DNA of 64,000 bases from Anaerococcus sp. Marseille-Q5996 (GTDB lineage Bacteria > Bacillota > Clostridia > Tissierellales > Peptoniphilaceae), in the NCBI RefSeq assembly GCF_946893725.1, contig NZ_CAMPPE010000002.1, forward strand, positions 310,001 to 374,000, in the 5' to 3' direction. The first letter of the stretch is position 1. Every line of letters begins with the position of its first letter. The position numbers were made by a program, and so were the translations under genes. A model generated the notes under the pieces. That model saw only the letters and a program-made list of their open reading frames with translations. It had not been told where the DNA came from and did not search any database. Positions 46,537-54,958 of the stretch are shown here, in pieces.

Positions 46537-48282
46537 TTAAGCTTCGTAAGTTCCTGGTTTATGTCTAGTCATAACTAAATCAGCTTTGACATTTTCGATA
46601 ACTTTGTCAATAGCTTCATTGACATCTACAGTTTCATTTATACCCTCACGACGTGTAGAATATTCAACTTTTTTATCAGCTGCACCTTTACCAACTGTTA
46701 TTCTGTATGGAATACCAATTAAGTCTCTATCGTTAAACTTAACTCCTGCTCTTTCATCTCTATCATCAAAAAGTACATCGATGTTTTTTTCTAGAAGTAC
46801 ATTATAGATTTCTTCAGATAATGACATTTGTTCTTTATCTTTAACATTTATTGTTGTAATTATCACTTCAAATGGAGCTACAGTTATTGGCCAAATAATA
46901 CCATTTTCATCATGGTTTTGTTCAATAATTGCAGCAATAGATCGGCTAACTCCAATCCCATATGAACCCATCACTATTGGCTGTTGTTTTCCGTCACGGT
47001 CTAGATAGTATGCGCCTACTGACTCAGAGTACTTTGTTCCTAATTGGAAAATATTTCCAACTTCGATACCTTGTGCTGCTTTTAGTTTGCCAGATCCATC
47101 AACTGCCATATCTCCTTCTTTAGCTGTAAGAAGATCTTCTGCAACTTCACCATCAAAATCACGTCCAAATGTTGCATTCATATAGTGGTGGTTCTCTTTA
47201 TTTGCACCAATTACAGTATTTGTCATTTGAGTAATGGATTTATCTATGATAATTCTTGGATTGTGTAATAATCCTTTTGGTCCAGTATAGCCTGGTTCAG
47301 CTCCCGTATATTTTAGGATCATTTCATCATCCATCATTTCTATTTCATGTTCTGGTACTTTTAGATAAGCAATTAATTTTGCCATATTCAATTCTCTATC
47401 ACCTGGAACAAATACGAAAACTGGCTCGCCTTGGACTTTTAAGTCAACTGTTTTTACTAGCTTTTCTTCTGGAACATTTAAAAATTCGCTAACATCTTTA
47501 ATAGTAGTCTTATCAGTAGTTTCTACTAGTTCTAATTCTTTTAATTCTTCTGTTTCATATTCTTTAATATACGCTGCTTTTTCAATTGTTGCTGCATAGT
47601 CTGATTCTTCAGTATAGAATATGATACCTTCACCATTTTCTGCTAAAGCTATAAACTCATGTGAAACTCTACCCCCCATGGCTCCAGTATCACCTTGTAC
47701 AATTTTATAGTCTATACGCATATTATCGAATGCTTGAACATAAGCATCCCACATTTTTTGATAAGAAATTTGTAATTGATCATAGTCTTCATCAAATGAG
47801 TAGGCATCTTTCATAAGGAAACTTCTTGCTCTAATGATTCCATTTCTTGGTCTTCTTTCATCCCTAAATTTCTCTACGATTTGATAAAGATTTAATGGTA
47901 ATTGTTTGTATGATACTAATTCATTTTTTACTAAATCAGCAAAATATTCTTCTGCAGTTGGACCAAAGCAATATTCACGACCAAGCCTATCGGTCATTTT
48001 TAACATTTCTGGACCAAATGTATCCCATCTACCTGATGCCTCCCATAATTCTTTTGGTTGCACCATTGATGTTTCAACGTGGATAGAATCATAATCTTCC
48101 ATAGCATCACAAACAATTTTAAATATTTTATTTTTAACTTTCATTCCAAGTGGTAGGTAAGAATAAATTCCTGCTTCTTGTTTTCTTACAAATCCACCTC
48201 TTACAAGCAATTTATGGCTTGCAACTTCAGCATCTGCTGGATCATCCCTTAAGGTTGGCATATAATAATTTGTTAATTTCAT
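46537..48282 (-). CDS. proS: Prolyl-tRNA synthetase
   Basis: A 581-aa class II synthetase of the bacterial type. Seen: motif 1 region (GGFVRKQEAGIYSYLPLGMKV in overlapping parts), motif 2 FRDERRPRNGIIRAREF-like (here RARSF), the YbaK-type editing insertion (about 225-400) that clears Ala-tRNA(Pro), motif 3 GSYGIGVSRSIAAI, and the anticodon-binding domain at the C-terminus. Strong AGGAG site. There is no T-box leader upstream. Confidence 0.97.
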   Translation of the reverse strand: MKLTNYYMPTLRDDPADAEVASHKLLVRGGFVRKQEAGIYSYLPLGMKVKNKIFKIVCDAMEDYDSIHVETSMVQPKELWEASGRWDTFGPEMLKMTDRLGREYCFGPTAEEYFADLVKNELVSYKQLPLNLYQIVEKFRDERRPRNGIIRARSFLMKDAYSFDEDYDQLQISYQKMWDAYVQAFDNMRIDYKIVQGDTGAMGGRVSHEFIALAENGEGIIFYTEESDYAATIEKAAYIKEYETEELKELELVETTDKTTIKDVSEFLNVPEEKLVKTVDLKVQGEPVFVFVPGDRELNMAKLIAYLKVPEHEIEMMDDEMILKYTGAEPGYTGPKGLLHNPRIIIDKSITQMTNTVIGANKENHHYMNATFGRDFDGEVAEDLLTAKEGDMAVDGSGKLKAAQGIEVGNIFQLGTKYSESVGAYYLDRDGKQQPIVMGSYGIGVSRSIAAIIEQNHDENGIIWPITVAPFEVIITTINVKDKEQMSLSEEIYNVLLEKNIDVLFDDRDERAGVKFNDRDLIGIPYRITVGKGAADKKVEYSTRREGINETVDVNEAIDKVIENVKADLVMTRHKPGTYEA

Positions 48283-48306
48283 CTATATCTCCTATTATAA
48301 AAATTC

Positions 48307-48355
48307 GTTGCTAACTTTATTTTAATTATTTAATAAATTCGGGGGCCTTAGCAAC
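48307..48355. repeat. Inverted repeat upstream of proS
   Basis: GTTGCTAA (48307-48314) and TTAGCAAC (48348-48355) are perfect 8-bp arms around a 33-bp AT-rich centre with a G5CC tract beside one arm; on the minus strand the distal arm is followed by GAATTTTTAT. It could be a weak terminator or an mRNA structure. It contains the end of the small ORF. Confidence 0.45.
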
Positions 48356-48433
48356 ATAATTGTTATAATAATTAATTAGTTTATTCTTATTTGAAATAAA
48401 TTCAGTGATAAATCTCACTTTATGATTACTCAT
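48326..48433 (-). CDS. Small ORF of 35 aa between tex and proS
   Basis: A short open frame of 36 codons with a strong ribosome site (AAGGAG, 5 bases before ATG 48433), 13 bp after the tex stop and 43 bp before proS. The product is basic and hydrophilic (starts MSNHKVRFITEF, ends KAPEFIK) with many Asn, Lys and Tyr; no membrane helix, no cysteine, only one Pro, so it is not a proline attenuation leader. I do not recognise it. The context supports translation as part of the tex-proS transcript. Confidence 0.5.
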   Translation of the reverse strand: MSNHKVRFITEFISNKNKLINYYNNYVAKAPEFIK

Positions 48434-48446
48434 ATAATCTCCTTTA

Positions 48447-50525
48447 TTATATCATCGATAAAGATATTCTTGATTTTTCTTTATCAATATCGATAACTTT
48501 AACATTAATTATATCCGAATTTTTTAAAATTTCATTAGGGTCTTTAATAAATTTCTCACTCATCTTTGATATGTGAACTAAACCATCTATACCAACCCCA
48601 ATATCTACAAAGGCACCAAAGTCAGTTACATTTCTAACTTTTCCTTTTATTTCATCTCCAATTTTTATATCATCAATAGTCATAATTTCAGATTTTGTTA
48701 AAACTTCAGGATTATCATCACGGGGGTCTCGGCCTGGTTTCTTAAGTTCTTTAATAATATCTTCAAGTGTAGGAATTCCTACTTCCAAATCTTCACTTAG
48801 AGATTGTAAATGCAAGTCATCTAAGTCATATTTTGCTAATTTCTTTGCAACTTTATAACTTTCAGGATGGACACCTGTATTGTCTAAAATTTCTGGTGAA
48901 TCAGGAAATCTTAAAAAGCCTGCTGCAAGTTTGTAGGTTTTATCTCCCAAGCCCTTAACACTTTTTAAATCTTTTCTATATATCAATTCGCCATTTTTAA
49001 AGCTTTCTTCAATACGTTTTGCAAGTGTCAAATTTAAACCCGAAACATAAGACAATAGCTTATAAGATGCATTATTGATTGTAACTCCAACCTCATTTAC
49101 AGCATCTTCTACAACTTTTGAAAGCTCCTCATCTAACTTTTTCTCATTTAGATCATGTTGGTATTGACCAACTCCTATGTGTTTTGGTTCAATTTTAACT
49201 AATTCTGCCATAGGATCTTGAAGCCTACGAGCCATTGAGATTGCACCACGAATAGTGACATCTAAATCTGGAAACTCCTCTTCTCCTAGAGTTGATGCAG
49301 AATAAACAGATGCACCTGCTTCGTTTACAATTGCATAGGCTAAGTCTTTGTCACTTTGTTCTATTAATTTATTTACAAATAATTCAGTTTCCCTACTAGC
49401 TGTTGCATTTCCTAGGGCAATTAAGTTAACATCATATTTTTTAATCAATTCATTTAAAGTTTTTATGGATTCAGCTTCTCTTTTATGAGGCTCAACTGGA
49501 TAGATGACTGCCTGGTCTAAGTATTTGCCATTTGCATCCACAACCGCTACTTTACATCCAGTTCTAAATCCAGGGTCAAGGCCCATTACATTTTTACCTT
49601 TAATTGGTCTTTGTAAAAAGTAAGGTTTTAAATTCTTAGAAAAGACTTTAATTGATTCATCTTCAGCTGATTCTGATAGGAAATTACGTAATTCATTTGT
49701 AATAGATGGTAGAATTAATCTCTTATATGCATCATCTATAGAAATATTTAATAATTCTTTTTGGTATTGGTTATTTACGTCATATAAATCAGCAATTAGT
49801 TTTTTGTTATAATCATCTGAAAAATCTAATTTTACACTTAAAGCTCCATCCCTCTCAGCCCTATTTATAGCCAAAATTTGATATGATTTTATATCCTTAA
49901 CTTTTCTGCTAAAATTATAGTAAGTTTCATAAATTTTTCCTGGGTCTTCTTTAAGTGTAGAAGATAATTTTGCCCTCATCATTCCGTCACGACGAACAAT
50001 GTTTCTAGCATCAATATTGTTTGATATTTCCTCTGCTAATATATCTAGAGCTTTTTCAATAGCTAACTCTGGACTTTCAATCTCTTCATTTATAAAATCT
50101 TTAGAAAACTCAGTAGCTTCTTTTTGATTGCTTGCTTGATTGAGTAAAAATTCATATAAAGGCTCTAGGCCTAATTCTTTTGCTTTATCTGCTCTTGTTT
50201 TTCTTTTTTTCTTAAATGGAGCGTAGATGTCTTCTAGAAGTGTCAACGAGTTAGCATTCAATATTTGTTCTTTTAGTTCATCAGTTAGTTTATCTTGACT
50301 TTCTAAAGAGTTAATAATCTCTTCTTGTCTTTTTTCTATATTTCTTAATTTATTTAAATTTTTTTCAATATTTCTAATGTCAACATCATTTAGGTTGCCA
50401 GTTTTTTCTTTTCTATATCTGGCAATAAATGCAACTGTGGATCCCTCATCCAAAAGCTCGATGACATTGATAATATTTTTTTCGTTTATATTTAGTTGTT
50501 CTGATAAAATTTCTGTTATATTCAT
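48447..50525 (-). CDS. tex: Tex family RNA-binding transcription accessory protein
   Basis: A 692-aa Tex/YdcI protein. Order: N-terminal helix-turn-helix-like helices with FIARYRKEKTGNLNDVDI, YqgF/RuvX-like resolvase domain (NVMGLDPGFRTGCKVAVVD), helix-hairpin-helix (KSVKGLGDKTYKLAAGFLRF) and a C-terminal S1 domain (GKVRNVTDFGAFVDIGVGIDGLVHIS). It associates with transcribing RNA polymerase and nucleic acids. Shorter than the 720-780 aa of many relatives, with a compact end. Confidence 0.95.
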   Translation of the reverse strand: MNITEILSEQLNINEKNIINVIELLDEGSTVAFIARYRKEKTGNLNDVDIRNIEKNLNKLRNIEKRQEEIINSLESQDKLTDELKEQILNANSLTLLEDIYAPFKKKRKTRADKAKELGLEPLYEFLLNQASNQKEATEFSKDFINEEIESPELAIEKALDILAEEISNNIDARNIVRRDGMMRAKLSSTLKEDPGKIYETYYNFSRKVKDIKSYQILAINRAERDGALSVKLDFSDDYNKKLIADLYDVNNQYQKELLNISIDDAYKRLILPSITNELRNFLSESAEDESIKVFSKNLKPYFLQRPIKGKNVMGLDPGFRTGCKVAVVDANGKYLDQAVIYPVEPHKREAESIKTLNELIKKYDVNLIALGNATASRETELFVNKLIEQSDKDLAYAIVNEAGASVYSASTLGEEEFPDLDVTIRGAISMARRLQDPMAELVKIEPKHIGVGQYQHDLNEKKLDEELSKVVEDAVNEVGVTINNASYKLLSYVSGLNLTLAKRIEESFKNGELIYRKDLKSVKGLGDKTYKLAAGFLRFPDSPEILDNTGVHPESYKVAKKLAKYDLDDLHLQSLSEDLEVGIPTLEDIIKELKKPGRDPRDDNPEVLTKSEIMTIDDIKIGDEIKGKVRNVTDFGAFVDIGVGIDGLVHISKMSEKFIKDPNEILKNSDIINVKVIDIDKEKSRISLSMI

Positions 50526-50532
50526 AATATCC

Positions 50533-51306
50533 TTATAAAAGTAGTAGTTTTAGTAAATAAATAAATAGTAAATGGGCTGGATAGAAAATGTAAAATGCCC
50601 ACTTATTTTGTTTTCCTCTTTGTCCGTTGTATAGCATTATTAATGGAATAGCAAGATAAACAACTCCATATGTTATAGGTATTGCATATCCACCCATTAT
50701 AAATTCAAAATGAAAAGCAAGAAGCAAAGCTAATGACGTTAAAATTTTGCTATCTTTAGCAAAGTATAAAAGTACTATTGCCATTACTCCATTGTGTTTA
50801 TAATCTGTTCTTAAAGTTAAAGCCAAATTTGTACCAATGAAGATTATTATAAGTATAACAAGTATTTTTAGAATAGTATTAACTTCTTTCTTCCAAAAAT
50901 AATCTATTCCATAAATCACAATAGCACCTATTAAAAGAGTAAAAATTACATTTTGACCATCCATGTAAAAGGGCGTTCCATATATAGAAATGTCAAATGG
51001 TATCTCTGATACTAAGGCAAACAAAAGCATCCTCAGGCAATATTTTTTAAAGTCCTTTGTGTATATAACTGCTTGAACTGTAAAAAAGCAAAAAATTGGC
51101 ATTGATATTCTGCCTAGTAAAACAAATATATCTGCCAAAACAAAATATTTTTGACCAAGACCATACATAAAACCAGTCTGTGCTAAGTGGGATAAAAACA
51201 TGAAAAACATAGCAATATATTTTAAATGGGCTCCAGTTAAATACGGTCTTTGCCTATACCATACTTTTGTATATTCTTCTTTGTCCTTATACTTTAAATA
51301 ATTCAT
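50533..51306 (-). CDS. TraX family integral membrane protein
   Basis: A 257-aa polytopic protein with about seven or eight hydrophobic helices. The N-terminal TGAHLKYIAMFFMFLSHLAQ resembles the family's K-x-IAM-xxMxxDH motif, though here the motif reads FLSH rather than IDH; GRISMPIFCFFTVQAV follows, as in TraX. TraX was named for F-pilin N-acetylation; chromosomal homologues probably acylate other substrates. Lies 7 bp before tex and 1 bp after the next gene. Confidence 0.82.
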   Translation of the reverse strand: MNYLKYKDKEEYTKVWYRQRPYLTGAHLKYIAMFFMFLSHLAQTGFMYGLGQKYFVLADIFVLLGRISMPIFCFFTVQAVIYTKDFKKYCLRMLLFALVSEIPFDISIYGTPFYMDGQNVIFTLLIGAIVIYGIDYFWKKEVNTILKILVILIIIFIGTNLALTLRTDYKHNGVMAIVLLYFAKDSKILTSLALLLAFHFEFIMGGYAIPITYGVVYLAIPLIMLYNGQRGKQNKWAFYIFYPAHLLFIYLLKLLLL

Positions 51307-51307
51307 C

Positions 51308-52495
51308 TTAATTACCTTTTATAAAGTTAATTTTGTATTTTGGAAAGTTCATACTTATTACTTTTCCACCCACATTTGCATAATCTTTTTCATCAATATC
51401 GTAAATATTTGAAGGATCAAAAAATATTACCCTACTTGTTGGATCCCCATTAGGACTTACAATTAGTTCAAACTTGTAAGCATTCTTATCCTTTGAGTAC
51501 TTTAAAAGTATATCAATGAATCTTCCATAATCATATTCATTTATATTTTCAAATTCTAAGTCAATCTTATATTCATTATTTTCCTGAATTTTTAAAATTG
51601 GTCTTGTGCTAGTAAATGATATTTTTTCGCTAGTTTTAAGATTTTGAATAGACATAGTTGTCTTATTTGACTTCTTAACAAAATCGCCACTAATCAGATT
51701 TAGTAAATCAGTATTTGATAGTGGATTAGCTTTATTTTCGATAGAGACTTCTTCAGATTCCTTATCCATTTCCTGTTCAATATTTGCCATGCTTATTTTT
51801 TCATCTATAGCTTCTTTTTCTATTTTAATAGTTTGGCTAGGTTGAAAACTCTCTTTTTTTTCTGTCTTTCTTATTCTTCTTCCTTGATTTTTAGAATTCC
51901 TATAAGAATCTTTTTTATCACCCGATTTTAAATATTCCTTTATTTCTCTAAAATCCATCTTATCACCGAGGACAATGCTTTCTTTGGTGCTTACGTAATT
52001 GTAAGTTGAATAAATTGTTTTAACTAACATATAGATAAATGATAGCGATGTTAATATTCTTAAAATTTCTTCTCCAATAATATTTTCAATATGAATTACA
52101 TTTAGAAATAGCATTGCTAAAAAAGGAAGGATACCAGTATACTTTAAAAAATGGTTTAGATTTGAATCTGTTTTTCCAGTATATTTAGTCCTTTGATTCC
52201 CCATTCTAATCAAAATTTTTAAAACTTTAAAAAAGAAAATTAAAAATCCTAGTATATATAAAACAGTAATAAAATTATAAACTTGTGGATAGTTGTAATA
52301 TATATCAAAAGGTATAGATTTTATTGTATAATCTAAACCAAAAGCAATAGCCAAAACTAATAAACCAGTTTTTCTGAATGTTCTTGATATAATAAATATG
52401 AGAATATTTACGAGTATAAAAACTAAAGGTATTAAAGTTACCCTACTAGTTATTAAAATGCTTTGTAATTGTCTTAAAATAAATGAAAAATCCAT
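51308..52495 (-). CDS. Membrane protein of unknown function
   Basis: A 395-aa protein I do not recognise. Residues 1-170 have about five hydrophobic helices (for example LIPLVFILVNILIFIISR, FITVLYILGFLIFFFK, FLAMLFLNVIHI). Then comes a long cytoplasmic part: a Lys/Glu-rich disordered stretch (about 200-260) and a C-terminal folded-looking domain of beta character (TRPILKIQENNEYKIDLEFENINEYDY split over motifs; VSPNGDPTSRVIFFD). It is the first gene of the run into traX, tex, small ORF, proS and fba; no promoter boxes stand out. Confidence 0.7.
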   Translation of the reverse strand: MDFSFILRQLQSILITSRVTLIPLVFILVNILIFIISRTFRKTGLLVLAIAFGLDYTIKSIPFDIYYNYPQVYNFITVLYILGFLIFFFKVLKILIRMGNQRTKYTGKTDSNLNHFLKYTGILPFLAMLFLNVIHIENIIGEEILRILTSLSFIYMLVKTIYSTYNYVSTKESIVLGDKMDFREIKEYLKSGDKKDSYRNSKNQGRRIRKTEKKESFQPSQTIKIEKEAIDEKISMANIEQEMDKESEEVSIENKANPLSNTDLLNLISGDFVKKSNKTTMSIQNLKTSEKISFTSTRPILKIQENNEYKIDLEFENINEYDYGRFIDILLKYSKDKNAYKFELIVSPNGDPTSRVIFFDPSNIYDIDEKDYANVGGKVISMNFPKYKINFIKGN

Positions 52496-52549
52496 AATAA
52501 ACTCCTTTTTAATTATATCAAAAATCAGCTAATAACCAAAGCTTTAAAA

Positions 52550-52577
52550 TTGTTTAATAATCAATTGTAGGTATAAT
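52550..52577 (+). promoter_or_regulatory. Promoter of tRNA-Thr
   Basis: TTGTTT (52550-52555), 16-bp spacer, TATAAT (52572-52577), 13 bases before the tRNA. Confidence 0.7.
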
Positions 52578-52590
52578 CTATTTATACTTT

Positions 52591-52666
52591 GCTTCAATAG
52601 CTCAATTGGTAGAGCCACGGTATCGTAAGCCGTTTGTTGCAGGTTCAAGTCCTGTTTGAAGCTCCA
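52591..52666 (+). tRNA. tRNA-Thr (anticodon CGU)
   Basis: 76 bases including encoded CCA. Acceptor GCTTCAA/TTGAAGC, D-arm AGCTCAATTGGTAGAGC, anticodon stem ACGGT/GCCGT around ATCGTAA (anticodon CGT), T-arm CAGG-TTCAAGT-CCTG. Transcribed alone, with a terminator after it. Confidence 0.93.
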
Positions 52667-52670
52667 AAAC

Positions 52671-52705
52671 AAAAAAGATGCTAGATTAATCTAGCATCTT
52701 TTTTT
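52671..52705. terminator. Bidirectional terminator between tRNA-Thr and ferredoxin
   Basis: A long perfect palindrome centred on GATTAATC, with A-run and T-run flanks on either side, serving both convergent genes. Confidence 0.92.
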
Positions 52706-52740
52706 ATTTATAATAATATGTCTAAGTTTTTATGTATTTT

Positions 52741-52914
52741 TTATTCTGGATCGATTGCGTCTACTGGACAAACTGAAGCACATGTTCCACAATCAATGCA
52801 AGTATCAGCATCAATTACGTATGCATCATCTCCAGCTGAGATTGCGTCTACTGGGCATTCGCCTGCGCATGTTCCACAGCTAATACATGTATTTTCATCT
52901 ATAACGTAAGCCAT
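52741..52914 (-). CDS. 2[4Fe-4S] ferredoxin
   Basis: A 57-aa clostridial-type ferredoxin carrying low-potential electrons for anaerobic metabolism. Two CxxCxxCxxxCP motifs: CISCGTCAGECP and CIDCGTCASVCP, each followed by VDAI, showing the internal duplication. Strong AGGAGG site 6 bases before ATG 52914 and a consensus promoter. The opposite strand has a similar-sized open frame that is only its shadow. Confidence 0.97.
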   Translation of the reverse strand: MAYVIDENTCISCGTCAGECPVDAISAGDDAYVIDADTCIDCGTCASVCPVDAIDPE

Positions 52915-52942
52915 AATTACCTCCTATTTATTTTATACTTAG

Positions 52943-52971
52943 ATTGTACAGTAAAATTATAATTATGTCAA
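52943..52971 (-). promoter_or_regulatory. Promoter of the ferredoxin gene
   Basis: TTGACA (52971-52966), 17-bp spacer, TACAAT (52948-52943) on the minus strand. A perfect palindrome AGAATAATTATTCT (52971-52984) touches the -35; it could be an operator or part of the ricT terminator. Confidence 0.85.
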
Positions 52972-53034
52972 GAATAATTATTCTTTATTTCTTAAATTTT
53001 TAATATTTATTCACTTTGATAACGGCTATCATTA

Positions 53035-53847
53035 CTACTTATCTTTTTTCAAATCACTGATTTTGTAGTCTTTTTCTATAGTTTCATCATCAGCTTCATT
53101 TTGAATTCTAACTTTACAACACTCCCTAACAAAATCATTACCCACTACTACTCCTTGACCATCTTCTGTATCTACAGTCTGACCGTATTTTGGCATAACT
53201 TTTTTCACTTCTAGATAATTATCTTGTTCAAACGCCAGACAACACATGAGCCTTCCGCAGACTCCAGATATTTTTGATGGGTCTAAACTTATATTTTGAT
53301 CTTTAGCATATTTTATTGAAAGCGGTGCGAAATCTGTCAAGTGTCTTGAGCAACAGCATTGCTGACCACATGAACCATAATGGCTTATCAGCTTTGCATA
53401 GTCTCTCACTCCAATTTGCCTTAGCTCTATACGACTTTTAAAGGTGCTGGCCAAATCCTTAACCAAATCTCTAAAATCAACTCTTTTATCCGAAGTAAAA
53501 TAAAATGTTAACTTTGACCTATCAAAAGTATAGTCACAATCTACAACCTTCATATTAAGTCCATAAGAATTAGCTTTTTCTTGGCAAACTTTTTTGGCTT
53601 TTTTTGCATCTAGCTTATTAAAATACTGCTTTTCAATATCTTTTTCGTTTGCTTTCCTTATAACTTTATTAAGCTTCTTATCAAATTTTTCTTTTTCTAT
53701 ATCTACATTGTAAAGTACTACTTCCCCAAATTCGTGGCCATCTTCAGTATTTACAATGACTTTTTCCTTATATCTAAAATTTTGATCTTCTGCATCAAAA
53801 TAATATATTTTGCCGGTTTCTTTAAACCTTACGCCAATTACGTTCAC
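53035..53847 (-). CDS. ricT: PSP1 domain protein, RicT/YaaT-like
   Basis: A 270-aa protein of the PSP1 family; B. subtilis RicT (YaaT) is part of the Fe-S Y-complex that helps RNase Y maturation of mRNAs and was first found through sporulation and competence. Cysteine clusters: CGQQCCCSRHL and GVCGRLMCCLAFE. The start overlaps holB by 4 bp, matching the tmk-yaaQ-holB-yaaT order of Firmicutes. The partner genes ricA and ricF are not in the window. Confidence 0.92.
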   Translation of the reverse strand: MNVIGVRFKETGKIYYFDAEDQNFRYKEKVIVNTEDGHEFGEVVLYNVDIEKEKFDKKLNKVIRKANEKDIEKQYFNKLDAKKAKKVCQEKANSYGLNMKVVDCDYTFDRSKLTFYFTSDKRVDFRDLVKDLASTFKSRIELRQIGVRDYAKLISHYGSCGQQCCCSRHLTDFAPLSIKYAKDQNISLDPSKISGVCGRLMCCLAFEQDNYLEVKKVMPKYGQTVDTEDGQGVVVGNDFVRECCKVRIQNEADDETIEKDYKISDLKKDK

Positions 53848-54632
53848 TTTGTCATTCCTCCCTTGTATATACTAAATATAAGTTCTTCGATTGCCAAATC
53901 ATAATTAATATTATTTTTTAGTCCAATCTTGACAGTATATAACAAGTTGATTATCTCTTCTATTTGTCCTAAATCCATTTCAGATAGTTTTTTTATATTT
54001 AAGTTTAATTTTTCATTTTCATTGGTGTATTTATTTTTTAAAACTTCATTAAAAACGTCAATAAATCCATCAAATAAAATATATTTATCATTCTTAAATG
54101 ATTCGAAAAATGATTTATTTGTATAGAAGGTATTTATATTTCCCTTATAAACTTCAGATATTATTTCTGAAAGTTTTTCTGTATCAATTTCACTTTCTAA
54201 GTCTTTAGCATCAAGTCTGATTATTTGACATCTAGATCTAATAGTTGGTAATAATAAATCCTTATTTTTTGTCGTAAAAATTACCATATTATAATCTTTT
54301 AATTCTTCAATTGTTTTAAGCATAGCATTAAATCCCTCAATTCTCATATTGTGAGCATTGTGGATTATATAAATTTTTATGATTTTATTTGATGGTTTTA
54401 ATGCAGTGTTTTTAAGCAAAATTCTGATAGACTCAATATCTATAGTATCATTTCCATTATCAATTATGTATAAATCTGGATTTAGATTATTCTCTATGTA
54501 AATGCCTTTACTTTCGAATACTTTTTTTGAAAAATTATTAGCAAATTCTAAATTATAATTTTCATTGGATGATTCAAAAATATAGGCGTGTGATAATGTG
54601 TTTTGCTTTATTTGTAAGTCTAGATCAATCAT
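53844..54632 (-). CDS. holB: DNA polymerase III subunit delta prime
   Basis: A 262-aa clamp-loader subunit. It begins QNTLSHAYIFES, the usual delta-prime opening (H-A-Y/F-L-F), and includes KIYIIHNAHNMRIEGFNAMLKTIEE and IRSRCQIIRL (sensor 1/SRC-type motif). The Walker A lysine is absent, as expected for the non-ATPase delta-prime. It is short and rather divergent. Position between darA and ricT is conserved. Confidence 0.9.
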   Translation of the reverse strand: MIDLDLQIKQNTLSHAYIFESSNENYNLEFANNFSKKVFESKGIYIENNLNPDLYIIDNGNDTIDIESIRILLKNTALKPSNKIIKIYIIHNAHNMRIEGFNAMLKTIEELKDYNMVIFTTKNKDLLLPTIRSRCQIIRLDAKDLESEIDTEKLSEIISEVYKGNINTFYTNKSFFESFKNDKYILFDGFIDVFNEVLKNKYTNENEKLNLNIKKLSEMDLGQIEEIINLLYTVKIGLKNNINYDLAIEELIFSIYKGGMTK

Positions 54633-54958
54633 AATCTTATATATTGATCAACATCTATAATAAATATTGTTGCTCCTCCAACTGTAATATCTACAGGTAC
54701 TGTGTTTGTGAGTAATGAACTTTCTGCCGATGGATTAATAATTGTTGTAGTAGTATTTCTTCTCTTACAATTGTGTTCAATAATTGATAGTACATCTTCT
54801 AATTTTTCTTCTTCTACACCTATCAATAATGTTGTATTTCCCTTTTTTAGAAAACCACCAGTTGTAGATAATCTTGTCACCCTATATCCATTTTCAGTAA
54901 GTGCATCCATTAAAAAATTTACATCTGCATCTTGTACAATAGAAATTAATAGTTTCAT
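54629..54958 (-). CDS. darA: Cyclic-di-AMP-binding PII-like protein DarA/PstA
   Basis: A 109-aa PII-like trimer-forming receptor for c-di-AMP (B. subtilis YaaQ/DarA, S. aureus PstA). Features: KLLISIVQDADVNFLMDAL, TRLSTTGGFLKKGNTTLLIGVEEE, and the flexible B-loop followed by TVGGATIFIIDVDQYIRL. Output partner unknown in all species I know of. ATG follows the tmk stop directly, with GGAGG inside the last tmk codons. Confidence 0.94.
   Translation of the reverse strand: MKLLISIVQDADVNFLMDALTENGYRVTRLSTTGGFLKKGNTTLLIGVEEEKLEDVLSIIEHNCKRRNTTTTIINPSAESSLLTNTVPVDITVGGATIFIIDVDQYIRL

Noticed and set aside
48326-48433. Proline-attenuation leader peptide
   Set aside because: The 35-aa frame has only one proline codon.
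48283-48446. T-box leader for proS
   Set aside because: No AGGGTGGNACCGCG-type antiterminator bulge and no specifier stem; only a small ORF and a long-loop inverted repeat.
52718-52909. 63-codon plus-strand open frame
   Set aside because: Exact shadow of the ferredoxin gene on the minus strand, which has the promoter, ribosome site and both cluster motifs.
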